A DNA stretch of 64,000 nt from Pseudomonas koreensis. Its GTDB lineage: Bacteria; Pseudomonadota; Gammaproteobacteria; Pseudomonadales; Pseudomonadaceae. Numbering within the stretch: position 1 is the first letter of the stretch; each line of letters opens with the position of its first letter. The stretch is taken from positions 336,232 through 400,231 of the forward strand of contig NZ_JAAQYM010000008.1 in the NCBI RefSeq assembly GCF_012986595.1. Direction: 5' to 3'. A program made the position numbers and the translations under genes. Shown in pieces: positions 15,906-26,544 of the stretch. The notes under the pieces were generated by a model. The model was not told where the DNA came from. It saw nothing but the letters and a program-made list of their open reading frames with translations, and did not search any database.

Positions 15906-17357
15906 CTACTGCTGCAAAACCGTCGCCTGGTTAGCCGACCCGAACTGCTGAATATTCGCCGTCTGCGTAACTCCACTCTGATCGACATTGGCAATGTTCC
16001 CCGTCCCGCCCTGGGTCACATACGCTACGTTCATGGTGTCAGCCTGCGTCACAGTGATCTGGTTGTCACTGCCATACAACTGCGCGGTATACGCCTGGTT
16101 CCCGAATCCGGACTGATCAAATTCGGCGCTGTTCCCCGTGCCATTCGAAGAACCCTGCACCAGGTTGCCGGTCCCGCGCTGATCCGAGATCAAAATGTTG
16201 TCGCTACCATTCTGATCAAAATACAGCTCGTTATACGACTCAGCCTGACTGACCGTGGTCTTGTTACCGGTCCCGGTCTGGTGGGTGGTCATGACGTGGC
16301 CGACACCATCCTGGGTGAAGCTGGCGATGTTGCCGTTGCCGGCCTGATTGACGGTGGCGCGTTGGTTGCTGCCGAACTGCCCACCCGATTGCGGGCCTTT
16401 CCAGTTGCTGGCGTAGACCTTGTTGTCGTTGCCCACGGAGGTGGCGCTGAGCACGTGGCCCTCGCCGTTCTGGTAGGTGAAGTGCACGTTGCCGTTGCCG
16501 ACTTGATAGAGCGCCAGTGTTGAATTGACCGATTCGAACTGGTCGGCGTAGATCGCGTTGGTGTTGCCGACCTGGGTGACGGCGGCGCTGTTGTTTTCGC
16601 CGAAGCTTTGGTCGACCACGGTTTCGTTGCTGTCGCCGTATTGGTTGATGGTGGCTTGGCTGGCCAGTTGCGAGTCTTGCCAGATTTCGGTGCCGTTGAG
16701 GTTGCCGAACTGGTTGATGGTGATGTTGCCGCCGGTGCCGTTGCGTTGGTCGCCGTAGGCGTAGTTGCTTTCGCCAGCCTGGTTGATGCCGATCTGGCCG
16801 CCGTTATGGGTGACCTGTTCGGCGGTGCCGTAGTTGGCGGTGCCGAATTGAGTGATCACCGAGCTGTTGCCGCTGCCTTCATAGAGTTGTTCGATATTGG
16901 CTTCGTTGCTGTCGCCGTACTGGAAGGTTTTGCCTTCGCTGCCGTTTTGCGAGTCCTGATAGACGAACGAGAAGTTGCCAGTGCCTTGCTGCTGTTGCAG
17001 CGCATTGTTGGGTGAGCCGAAGCCCAGTGACTGGCTGGCGTGGGCGGTGTTGAAGGCGCCGACCTGTTGCTGGGTGATGGTGGCGTTGTCTTCGTAAAGT
17101 TGTTCGGCGTAGCCGGCGTTGTAGTCGCCGACCGCGTCCTGGGTGATCACGCTGGTGGCGTGGTCTTGCACGGCGGCGGCGTCGTTGCCTTGGCCCAGTT
17201 GGGTCTGGGTGGCGGTGCTGAACGGGGCCTGAGTCTGTTTCACATCCGCGATGTTGGCGGTACCGGCCTGGCTTTGGTTGGACAAGCTGTCGTCGGCCAT
17301 GGCCTGGGCACTGATCATGACCAGGAGGGCGGCGGTGAGGGGCGTCAGTTTGAACAT
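15906..17357 (-). CDS. csgA: CsgA-like major curlin, extended
   Basis: 483 residues against about 150 in enteric CsgA. A signal peptide (ending AMA/DD) is followed by roughly twenty imperfect 20-24-residue repeats whose core is N-x-A-x-x-x-Q-x-G-x-x-N (for example YNAGYAEQ, GNKTTVSQ, SDNQITVTQ). Almost no Cys or Pro is present, as expected for stacked beta-strand-loop-strand amyloid. GGAGAG precedes the ATG. It lies 28 bases after csgB in one transcript. The length implies a fibre with several times more beta turns per subunit, or a hub protein. Confidence 0.88.
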   Translation of the reverse strand: MFKLTPLTAALLVMISAQAMADDSLSNQSQAGTANIADVKQTQAPFSTATQTQLGQGNDAAAVQDHATSVITQDAVGDYNAGYAEQLYEDNATITQQQVGAFNTAHASQSLGFGSPNNALQQQQGTGNFSFVYQDSQNGSEGKTFQYGDSNEANIEQLYEGSGNSSVITQFGTANYGTAEQVTHNGGQIGINQAGESNYAYGDQRNGTGGNITINQFGNLNGTEIWQDSQLASQATINQYGDSNETVVDQSFGENNSAAVTQVGNTNAIYADQFESVNSTLALYQVGNGNVHFTYQNGEGHVLSATSVGNDNKVYASNWKGPQSGGQFGSNQRATVNQAGNGNIASFTQDGVGHVMTTHQTGTGNKTTVSQAESYNELYFDQNGSDNILISDQRGTGNLVQGSSNGTGNSAEFDQSGFGNQAYTAQLYGSDNQITVTQADTMNVAYVTQGGTGNIANVDQSGVTQTANIQQFGSANQATVLQQ

Positions 17358-17385
17358 GATTGAACTCTCCGATGATTTGCAGTGC

Positions 17386-17850
17386 TTAGCGGTATTGCTT
17401 GACCGAAACGCTCATGCCGTTGCCCGACTGGGTCACGGCGCTTTGCAGCCCCGTGCCGGCCTGCTCGATGCTGGCGTCGTTGTTGTTGCCGTTTTGCGAA
17501 ATCTGCGCGCGGTTGTGGCTGCCGTTCTGGGTGATCGAGGCGGCGTTGCCGGAACCGTTCTGGTTGATCAGCGCCATCAGGTCGCTGCCCTGTTGCAGGA
17601 TGTACGCCTCCTGATTGCTGCCCGACTGCACGATCTGCCCGAGCAGCGACTGACCGTTCTGTTGCAGCAGGGCGACGTTGGCTTGGCCGAGCTGGTCGAT
17701 CAGGGCTTGCTGACCCACCGGTGGGGGCAGTTCGCCGAGGTCGCTGCTGGTCGGGGCCAGGTCGTCGTTGTCCATCAGGTCGTCGGCGCGCACGCCTGCA
17801 CTGCTGCATAGCACAAGCAGGCAAAGCAGGGTGGCGGTCGGCGTGTTCAT
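17386..17850 (-). CDS. csgB: CsgB-like curlin nucleator
   Basis: 154 residues, matching the usual CsgB size of about 150. ATG 17850 is used (AGGATG upstream); the signal peptide ends VRA/DD. After an acidic linker (DNDDLAPTSSDLGELPPP) come about five curlin repeats (QLGQANVALLQQ, QSGSNQEAYILQQ, QNGSGNAASITQ, QNGNNNDASIEQ) and an end KQYR, like the basic tail of CsgB that anchors it. It would seed CsgA polymerisation at the surface together with CsgF. Confidence 0.88.
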   Translation of the reverse strand: MNTPTATLLCLLVLCSSAGVRADDLMDNDDLAPTSSDLGELPPPVGQQALIDQLGQANVALLQQNGQSLLGQIVQSGSNQEAYILQQGSDLMALINQNGSGNAASITQNGSHNRAQISQNGNNNDASIEQAGTGLQSAVTQSGNGMSVSVKQYR

Positions 17851-17889
17851 GGCACACATCCTGTCAGGCGTTAACCGGTTCGCAATCGA

Positions 17890-17915
17890 CCCCAGCCACC
17901 CGAGAGTGGCTGGGG
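17890..17915 (-). promoter_or_regulatory. Intercistronic hairpin before csgB
   Basis: CCCCAGCCAC and GTGGCTGGGG form a perfect 10-bp stem with a six-base loop, in the 72-base gap between the secreted-protein gene and csgB. There is no T run, so it is more likely an mRNA processing or stability element than a terminator. Confidence 0.55.
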
Positions 17916-17922
17916 ATCTGGC

Positions 17923-20157
17923 TTACAGTGTGGTCACCGAGACCGTGCGCACGGTGCCCTGGGAAGAGCGGATCGTTGCGGTCGGGTTGGCCGATGGCAC
18001 CACCGTCGTGTTGTTGAGCGTCAGCCGCCAGCGTCCGGTCACCGGTACGGTGGTGGTGCCGAGAGTGACCAGCCCGGTCGGGGTGGTGACCTGCACGGTG
18101 ATGGTGTTGCCGGTAGTCACCGACGAGGTGCCGGTGAAGTCCCAGTTGAAGCGACCGCCGGAGCGTGCCTGCACCGTGGACGCGGTGACGGTGAACGTTT
18201 CCGCTGCTGGCCGTGGCGACACTTGCACAGTGACCGTGGCCGGCGTCGACAGGGCGCCGAAGCTGTCCCGGGCGATGTAGGTGAAGGTCGTGGTGAACGC
18301 CGTGGTTACGGTGGCCGGTGGCGTGTAGGTGATCACGCTGCCGTCAGTGCTGACCGTGCCACGGCCTGCGGCCGGTTGGGTCAGGCTGGCGACGCCGAGT
18401 GGCACGTTGCCTTCCGGATCGGTGTCGTTGGCCAGCACGTTGATCGGGATCGCCACACCCAGGGTGGCAACGCTGTCGGCGACGGCAGTCGGTGCCCGGT
18501 TTGGCGCGACGGTAATCGTCACGGTGGCCGGGTTGGCCGAGGCCAGGCCTTTGGCGTCTTGCGCCTTGTAGGTGAAGGTCGTGGTCAGCGGGGTGTTGAC
18601 CACGGCTGGCGGGGTATAGACCACGGCGGCGGTGCCGCTGAGAGCCACGGTGCCTTGGTTCGCAGCAGGTTGGGTCAACGCGGTAATGCTCAGCGGATTA
18701 TTACCGTCGGGGTCGCTGTCGTTGGTCAACAGGCTGAGGGTGATCGGCACGCCGAAGCTGGTGCTGCCGGTGTCGGCGTTGGCGATCGGCGCCTGGTTTT
18801 CACCGGTGTCTGGCGCAGTGCCGACCACCACGACTGCTTCCGTGTCGCTGCCGCCGGCGGCGGATTTCACGGTGATGGTGGCCGGTGGCTGAGTCAGGTC
18901 GGCGACGGTAATGCGCTGCAGCGTGCCGGTCTTCGACAGACGTCCGTAGCCTTGGGCAACCATGTCCGGAACTGCCACTTCATCGGTCGATGTCGCTTCG
19001 ATCAGCAGGCTGTGATTGGCCCAGCTGTAACGCGCGGTCTGCACTTTCACCACGTCGGTGAGCCTGGCCGACACAGAGGTCGGACGTGTGGTGCCGGCCG
19101 GGTTGGTCGCAGTCACCACCACGACGGGCGGCACGGCACCGCTGCCCAGGCGCTGGCCGAAGAACAGGCCGGTGTTGTCACCGGTCAGGCTGGTCTGGCA
19201 AGGCGTTGGCGGTGGGCCGGGGAGCAGCGCCACGGTTTCACGGAAACACAGGGTCGAGCTGCTGTCAGCCTTGGCGAACACTTCGGCACGCACCCCGGCC
19301 GAGGTGCGACGATAGGTGGCGCGGTCGATGTCGACGTGGGTTTGCTGACGGCTGTCGAGCACCTTGCCGGCGACAGTGAACAGGTTGGTCTGGATCGTAC
19401 CGGCGCCGGACGGCCCGACGATGCGTACAAAGTTGGTGTCGAACGGGCTGCCGGTCACCGCTTCGGTGAGGTTCGGGTCGCCGACGAAAGTTTCGACGCC
19501 GCCGGTATCGGGGTTCACTTCGGTGTATGGACCATTGATGCTGCGCAGGAACGGCCCGATGGCGCCGTTGAGCGTGCCGCTGAAATCGCCCGGCGCACCG
19601 ATGCCGATGTCTTTGGTGATGTTGATCGCGCGCCGCCCGGGGGTGGTGACGTTGACCGTTTCCACACCATACGGGTGAGTGATGGTGTAGGTACCGGCCA
19701 CGGGAACGTTCACCCGGATACGAATGCGCGCGAAGCTTTGTTGATCGCCGTCAGCCGGGTTTCCCGAGGCAAACGCGGCTTCTATCCCGGCCACATAAGC
19801 GTCCATGCCATAGCCGGCGCCGTTGTTGGGAATAGTGGTTTCGGCGAGAAACCAGAAGGCTTCTGGCGGCCAGTTGTCCGGGAACACCATGGGCAGGCTG
19901 TCATCGAAGATGCCCGGTTCCGGCAGCAGGGTGCACATGTAGGCCGGTGGCGTGCTGGCCGCTACCCGCGAGCTGGCGGCGCGCGACTGGCAGAGTTCCA
20001 TCGACAGTTGATTGCTGTCCTGATACCACATCGGGAATTTCCCGGTGGCGAAGGTGTAGGGGCCGGGGTCGACGGCGGCGAGTTGCGCATAGGCACTGCC
20101 GTTCAGCGAGAGAGCGAGCCCGAGCGCGTTGAGCGCAAAGCGTGGCCACTTGTTCAT
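17923..20157 (-). CDS. Large secreted protein: conserved N-terminal domain plus two Ig/cadherin-like repeats
   Basis: 744 residues from ATG 20157, where AGGAGG is 6 bases upstream. Signal peptide ends AYA/QLAAVDPG. Residues about 25-420 form a domain shared with the neighbouring gene product (AVDPGPY.. FPMWYQDS, YMCTLLPEPGIFDD, FARIRIRVNVP.AGTYTITHPYGVE, PGRRAINITKDIGIG, GPFLRS.NGPYTEVNP). Two repeats follow, each with NDSDPDGN- or NDTDPEGN-type calcium-like loops and TFTYKAQD/TFTYIARD strands, then a C-terminal beta domain. It is transcribed just ahead of csgB, so may be a curli-associated adhesin or matrix protein. I do not recognise the N-terminal family. Confidence 0.8.
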   Translation of the reverse strand: MNKWPRFALNALGLALSLNGSAYAQLAAVDPGPYTFATGKFPMWYQDSNQLSMELCQSRAASSRVAASTPPAYMCTLLPEPGIFDDSLPMVFPDNWPPEAFWFLAETTIPNNGAGYGMDAYVAGIEAAFASGNPADGDQQSFARIRIRVNVPVAGTYTITHPYGVETVNVTTPGRRAINITKDIGIGAPGDFSGTLNGAIGPFLRSINGPYTEVNPDTGGVETFVGDPNLTEAVTGSPFDTNFVRIVGPSGAGTIQTNLFTVAGKVLDSRQQTHVDIDRATYRRTSAGVRAEVFAKADSSSTLCFRETVALLPGPPPTPCQTSLTGDNTGLFFGQRLGSGAVPPVVVVTATNPAGTTRPTSVSARLTDVVKVQTARYSWANHSLLIEATSTDEVAVPDMVAQGYGRLSKTGTLQRITVADLTQPPATITVKSAAGGSDTEAVVVVGTAPDTGENQAPIANADTGSTSFGVPITLSLLTNDSDPDGNNPLSITALTQPAANQGTVALSGTAAVVYTPPAVVNTPLTTTFTYKAQDAKGLASANPATVTITVAPNRAPTAVADSVATLGVAIPINVLANDTDPEGNVPLGVASLTQPAAGRGTVSTDGSVITYTPPATVTTAFTTTFTYIARDSFGALSTPATVTVQVSPRPAAETFTVTASTVQARSGGRFNWDFTGTSSVTTGNTITVQVTTPTGLVTLGTTTVPVTGRWRLTLNNTTVVPSANPTATIRSSQGTVRTVSVTTL

Positions 20158-20192
20158 GATGCCTCCTGATGCGGATCTGGGCATGTGAGCGT

Positions 20193-21539
20193 TCATTGCA
20201 CGATGACCACTTCTTCGGTATCGCTGCCGCCGTTGGACGACGTCACGCGAACCTTGGCTGGTGGTATCGGCGAGATCCCGGTGGCCAGGCTTTTCAGCGC
20301 GCCGTCGCCGCTCAGGGCACCGATGGTGGCGCCGCTGCCGGAGGTGGCGGTGAGTACGGGGGGCGAGGTTTCGTCACTGGTCGAGGCCACTACGGTCAGT
20401 TGTCCGGAGCTCAAGCTGTATTGGGCGCTCTGGATCACCACCAGGTCGGTCAGGGTCATGGGCAGGGTGGTCGGCGTGCTGCTGGCGATGGCCAGGTGGT
20501 TGTCGGCGGTCACTTGCAGGACGCTCGGCACACTCGGGTTGGCCGACGATTGCGCGTACCAGGCACCGGTGGAGTTGGCTTCGGTCATGTTCAGCACCGG
20601 GGTGAAACTGGTCACCGCGACGGTGCCGGGGGCTGGTGGTGCGAGGACGAATACGTCCTGCTGAGCCACCGGCGCGCTGGTCCCCGCTTTGCGCGAGTAA
20701 GTGCTGCGCTGGGTGATCATCGGCGTTGGGCGAACTACCGTCGACAACTTGCCGGAGACGGCGAATGTCGTGGTCCGCAGATCCAGACCATTGGGACCTT
20801 CGATACGAATGAAGTTGGTGTTGAACGGGCTGCCGGTCACGGCTTCTTCCAGGTTCGGATCACCAACAAATTGTTCTGCCGAGCCAGTCACCGGATTGGT
20901 TTCGGTATAGGGCCCGTTGAGACTGCGCAGGAACGGTCCGACGTCACCCTTGAGCGCACCGTCGTAGGTTTTCGGTGTGCCGATGCCGATGTCGCGGGTC
21001 ATGTTGATTGCGCGGCGGCCGGGAGTGTCGATGTTGAACACTTCGACGCCATACGGGTGGGTGATGACGTAGGTGCCGGCTGTAGGAATATCGACCCGGA
21101 TGCGGATCCGCGCGAAGCTGATCTGATCGCCTTCCGCCGGGTCACCGCCACTGAACGCGGCTTCGATCGCCGAGCCGTAGGAAAGGTTGATGCCGCGCGC
21201 GGCGTCGACAATCGCGCCGTCAGCGGTAAACCAGAATGCCTCGTCGGGGAAGTTGCTGGGGAAAGCCAGCGGTTGGGTGTCATCGAATATGCCGGGCGCC
21301 GGCAACAGCGAGCACATATACGAAGGCGCGCCCGGTGTGCTGGGCACTCGCGAACTGAGCGCTTTGGACAGGCAAAGGTCCAGGGTGCGGCCGTGGGTGT
21401 CCTGATACCAACTGGCGAAACCGCCATTGGCCGGTACGTAAGGCCCCGGATCAACAGCGAACAAAGCGGCCTGGGCAATGCCCTGGGCTAGGGCGCTCAC
21501 GACCAGGACGGTCGCGGTTTTGGACAGTAAAGGGTGCAT
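20193..21539 (-). CDS. Secreted protein of the same unknown family, without Ig-like repeats
   Basis: 448 residues with a signal peptide (AQA/ALFAVDPGPY). It aligns along its length with the first 420 residues of the next gene's product: WYQDTHGRTLDLCLSKAL, YMCSLLPAPGIFDDTQPL, ISFARIRIRVDIPTAGTYVI, GRRAINMTRDIGIG, GPFLRSLNGPYTETNPVTG. The end (VTSSNGGSDTEEVVIV) matches the junction before the Ig-like repeats in the larger paralogue. Paired Cys residues suggest a disulfide-stabilised extracellular fold. It is first in the operon with the larger paralogue, csgB and csgA; function unknown. Confidence 0.78.
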   Translation of the reverse strand: MHPLLSKTATVLVVSALAQGIAQAALFAVDPGPYVPANGGFASWYQDTHGRTLDLCLSKALSSRVPSTPGAPSYMCSLLPAPGIFDDTQPLAFPSNFPDEAFWFTADGAIVDAARGINLSYGSAIEAAFSGGDPAEGDQISFARIRIRVDIPTAGTYVITHPYGVEVFNIDTPGRRAINMTRDIGIGTPKTYDGALKGDVGPFLRSLNGPYTETNPVTGSAEQFVGDPNLEEAVTGSPFNTNFIRIEGPNGLDLRTTTFAVSGKLSTVVRPTPMITQRSTYSRKAGTSAPVAQQDVFVLAPPAPGTVAVTSFTPVLNMTEANSTGAWYAQSSANPSVPSVLQVTADNHLAIASSTPTTLPMTLTDLVVIQSAQYSLSSGQLTVVASTSDETSPPVLTATSGSGATIGALSGDGALKSLATGISPIPPAKVRVTSSNGGSDTEEVVIVQ

Positions 21540-21703
21540 GAGTTAATCCCTCTATCAAAGTACCTGCCCCTTGGGGGTGGGTCAGTTGCAGAGGGCCTGT
21601 ACACCTTCCATGCCAAGGTGTGGTGAATGGGCGGGAGAGGGCCGGTTTAGAGGGTTTGGCGGGCGTTTTGGCGAAGGTTGTGGCCTGCGGGGAAAGGGCG
21701 TCA

Positions 21704-21721
21704 TTCCCCAGAATCGGGGAC
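21704..21721. promoter_or_regulatory. TTCCCC-N6-GGGGA palindrome in the divergent promoter region
   Basis: TTCCCC at 21704-21709, spacer AGAATC, GGGGA at 21716-21720. It is the same motif as at 3676-3738, here between the divergent csgBA-linked operon and the first sensor kinase. On the plus strand TGGCCC-N5-ACGCA (21739-21754) has sigma-54 spacing but a poor -12 box; no matching element was found on the minus strand. Confidence 0.45.
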
Positions 21722-21762
21722 GGTGGGGATGCTCTTAATGGCCCGTCGTACGCAGAACCCCT

Positions 21763-21855
21763 ATAGGAGCTGCCGCAGGCTGCGATATTTTGATCTTGAT
21801 TCACAAAAGCAGGATCAAAAGATCGCAGCCTCGTTTCACTCGACAGCTCCTACAG
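21763..21855. repeat. REPIN
   Basis: TATAGGAGCTGCCGCAGGC and the partial inverse ACAGCTCCTACAG enclose a spacer rich in GATC and AAGATCGCAGCC. It is of the same type as 14141-14244. With the palindrome at 21704 it fills most of the 426-base intergenic region. Confidence 0.7.
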
Positions 21856-21965
21856 GTATCTGGGGTGGGTTTGGGAGGTGTGCTATCGGGTCGATTTCCC
21901 CGCATCCGGGCAAACCCCCACCCGTGGGCTATAACCGTATAGGGACGTATCGGGAAGTCGCCGCC

Positions 21966-23414
21966 ATGAACATGCAGTCGAAATCGCTACCGGTCGAGGA
22001 GGGCAATCTACGGTTGGGCTCGCATAAGCAACCGTTCAACCTGCTGCGCTGGTTTTCGCTGATCAGCATGGTGGTGATCGGCACCGTGGCCATCGCACTT
22101 GGCTCTGTTTCAACGCGTTTCGTGATCGATGAGAGCGTGCAGCGCGATGCCTTGCTCACCGCGCAGTTCATCCAGGCCATCGCGTCCGCCGAAGTGCGCC
22201 ACGTGTCGATTCCCAATATCCGCACGATGGGCGAACTGCTCGACCCGCGTCAGGACAAGGACTTTCCCGATGTCGACCCACAGGCCAGGGCAGGGGCGCG
22301 CGGTGAATTTCTCGACCACATCGAACACCTGCCGGACGTGATCCTCGCCAATATTTACGCGCCGGACCGGCAGGTGATCTGGTCAACCAATCCGGCGCTG
22401 GTCGGTACCAGCATTCACGCCGACGAAGACCTCGATCGCGCCTTCAATGAAAAGATTCCCGTGTCGGCCAGCTACCACGACGTCGACAAGGCCCGGGAAG
22501 AGCAGAAGTTCGTCATCCCGCCGGATTACATCTTTATCGAAAATTACATTCCGCTGTTCGACGCCGAGGGCAAGAACGTCACAGCGATGGTCGAGATCTA
22601 CAAGGAACCCAAAGACCTGATCGCGCGCATGGAGCGCGGTTTGGCCTTGATCTGGCTGGCCACTGCGCTCGGCGGCGGACTGATTTATCTGGGCCTGTAC
22701 TGGATCGTGCGGCGCGCGGCGATCCTGCTCGCCGCCCAGCAAAAACAACTGATCGCCAATGAAACCTTTGTTGCGCTGGGCGAGATGTCCTCAGCTGTCG
22801 CGCATAGCCTGCGCAACCCGTTGGCGACCATCCGCTCCAGTGCCGAACTGGCGCTGGAGTTCGATGCCGGCCCGGCCGAAAAGAACATCAAGGACATCAT
22901 CGGTCAGGTTGACCGCATGTCGAAATGGGTGCGCGAACTGCTGCAGTCGTTGCGTCCGCTCAACGATGACCCGGAACCGGTGAACCTGGTGGCCGCGTTG
23001 CACGAAAGCCTCGTCGCCTTCGAACAACAGATCGCCAGGGCCGGGGTGACAGTGGTGTTTCATCCGCAGCACACGCCGATGGTGCTCAGTCAGCCGGTGC
23101 AACTGACGCAGATCCTCAACAGCCTGCTGGCCAATGCACTGGAGGCGATGGACAAGGGCGGCACGTTGACCGTCAGCCTGGAACCGAGCGACGACCGCGG
23201 CGTGTGTGTGGTGCTCAGCGACACCGGTAAAGGCATGAACGAGGAACAACGGACCATGGCGTTCCGGCCGTTTTTCACCACCAAATCAGGTGGCTTGGGC
23301 GTTGGTCTGGTGCTGGTCAAACGCATCATGGAACGCTTTGGCGGCGGCGTGACCCTCGACAGCCGCGAAGGCGAGGGCACCACCGTGCGCCTGGCCTTTC
23401 AACGCGTCCCCTGA
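21966..23414 (+). CDS. Membrane sensor histidine kinase, MnxS-like (first copy)
   Basis: 482 residues. TM1 at about 21-45, a periplasmic sensor region of about 175 residues, and TM2 at about 223-250, then HisKA with H280 in SAVAHSLRNPLATIRSSAE and a HATPase domain (N box LLANALEAM, G1 DTGKGM, G2 GGLGVGL). It is clearly paralogous to the kinase at 27739 throughout, including the sensor (RTMGE.LDPRQD.FPDVDP, IWSTNP.L). With the kinase and activator downstream it resembles MnxS1/MnxS2/MnxR, required for Mn(II) oxidation in P. putida GB-1. The ligand is unknown. Confidence 0.88.
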   Translation: MNMQSKSLPVEEGNLRLGSHKQPFNLLRWFSLISMVVIGTVAIALGSVSTRFVIDESVQRDALLTAQFIQAIASAEVRHVSIPNIRTMGELLDPRQDKDFPDVDPQARAGARGEFLDHIEHLPDVILANIYAPDRQVIWSTNPALVGTSIHADEDLDRAFNEKIPVSASYHDVDKAREEQKFVIPPDYIFIENYIPLFDAEGKNVTAMVEIYKEPKDLIARMERGLALIWLATALGGGLIYLGLYWIVRRAAILLAAQQKQLIANETFVALGEMSSAVAHSLRNPLATIRSSAELALEFDAGPAEKNIKDIIGQVDRMSKWVRELLQSLRPLNDDPEPVNLVAALHESLVAFEQQIARAGVTVVFHPQHTPMVLSQPVQLTQILNSLLANALEAMDKGGTLTVSLEPSDDRGVCVVLSDTGKGMNEEQRTMAFRPFFTTKSGGLGVGLVLVKRIMERFGGGVTLDSREGEGTTVRLAFQRVP

Positions 23415-23428
23415 TTTACACCTTCCCC

Positions 23429-23562
23429 TGTGGCGAGGGAGCTTGCTCCCGCTGGGCTGCGAAGCGGCCCCAAAACCATCCACCGCAGTGTGTCAGTACA
23501 AAAGGGTAAGCCGGGTTTACGACTGCTGCGCAGTCGAGCGGGAGCAAGCTCCCTCGCCACAA
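23429..23562. repeat. REPIN of the 'tgtggcgagggagc' type
   Basis: TGTGGCGAGGGAGCTTGCTC at the left is mirrored by GAGCAAGCTCCCTCGCCACA at the right, with an inner pair GGGCTGCGAAGC/GACTGCTGCGCAGTC. Further copies lie at 31066 and 35669. Confidence 0.85.
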
Positions 23563-23591
23563 GAATTCATACGCTCGATAATTTTATGAAC

Positions 23592-23630
23592 TTCCCCCAC
23601 CAATGGGTGTCAAGCCCCGGTCACCGGGGA
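23592..23630 (+). promoter_or_regulatory. Degenerate TTCCCC-N6-GGGG sites upstream of the oxidase
   Basis: Site 1 (23592-23608) reads TTCCCCC-ACCAAT-GGGT; site 2 (about 23613-23630) is CCCCGGT-C-ACCGGGG, a perfect palindrome with a slightly longer core. Their centres are about 83 and 62 bp before the -24 element at 23684. GTGGGGGAA at 23631-23639 also mirrors the left arm of site 1. Confidence 0.5.
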
Positions 23631-23683
23631 GTGGGGGAACCCACAGCGTCCCCAAGCCCCTGTAACCACTGGAAATAAATTCT

Positions 23684-23699
23684 TGGCGCACTAGTTGCA
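23684..23699 (+). promoter_or_regulatory. Sigma-54 promoter of the multicopper oxidase operon
   Basis: TGGCGC-N5-TTGCA is one base from the consensus TGGCAC-N5-TTGCA with exact spacing. The predicted start is near 23710, about 27 bases before the chosen ATG. It rules out a TTG at 23695 as the start codon, since that lies inside the -12 box. Confidence 0.78.
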
Positions 23700-23736
23700 A
23701 AACACCATCACCCCTTCCTTGATGAGGCGGCTGGTG

Positions 23737-26540
<2,804 letters not shown>

Positions 26541-26544
<4 letters not shown>

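Noticed and set aside
15906..17357. Regular short repeats that might suggest a CRISPR array or tandem repeat locus
   Set aside because: Repeats are imperfect, about 60-72 bases apart, in one frame and encode curlin units; no constant direct repeat with unique spacers exists.
18223..20169. Plus-strand ORF of 648 codons opposite the large secreted protein
   Set aside because: The minus strand has the signal peptide, ribosome binding site and repeats; the plus frame has no recognisable domain.
21541..21700. Sigma-54 promoter on the minus strand for the secreted-protein/csgBA operon
   Set aside because: All GC/CC pairs were checked for the 12-base spacing and none fits; the operon may use another sigma factor.
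23695..23736. TTG or early ATG start for the multicopper oxidase
   Set aside because: The TTG is inside the -12 box of the sigma-54 promoter; the next ATG at 23722 has no ribosome binding site, whereas ATG 23737 has GAGG and directly precedes the signal peptide.
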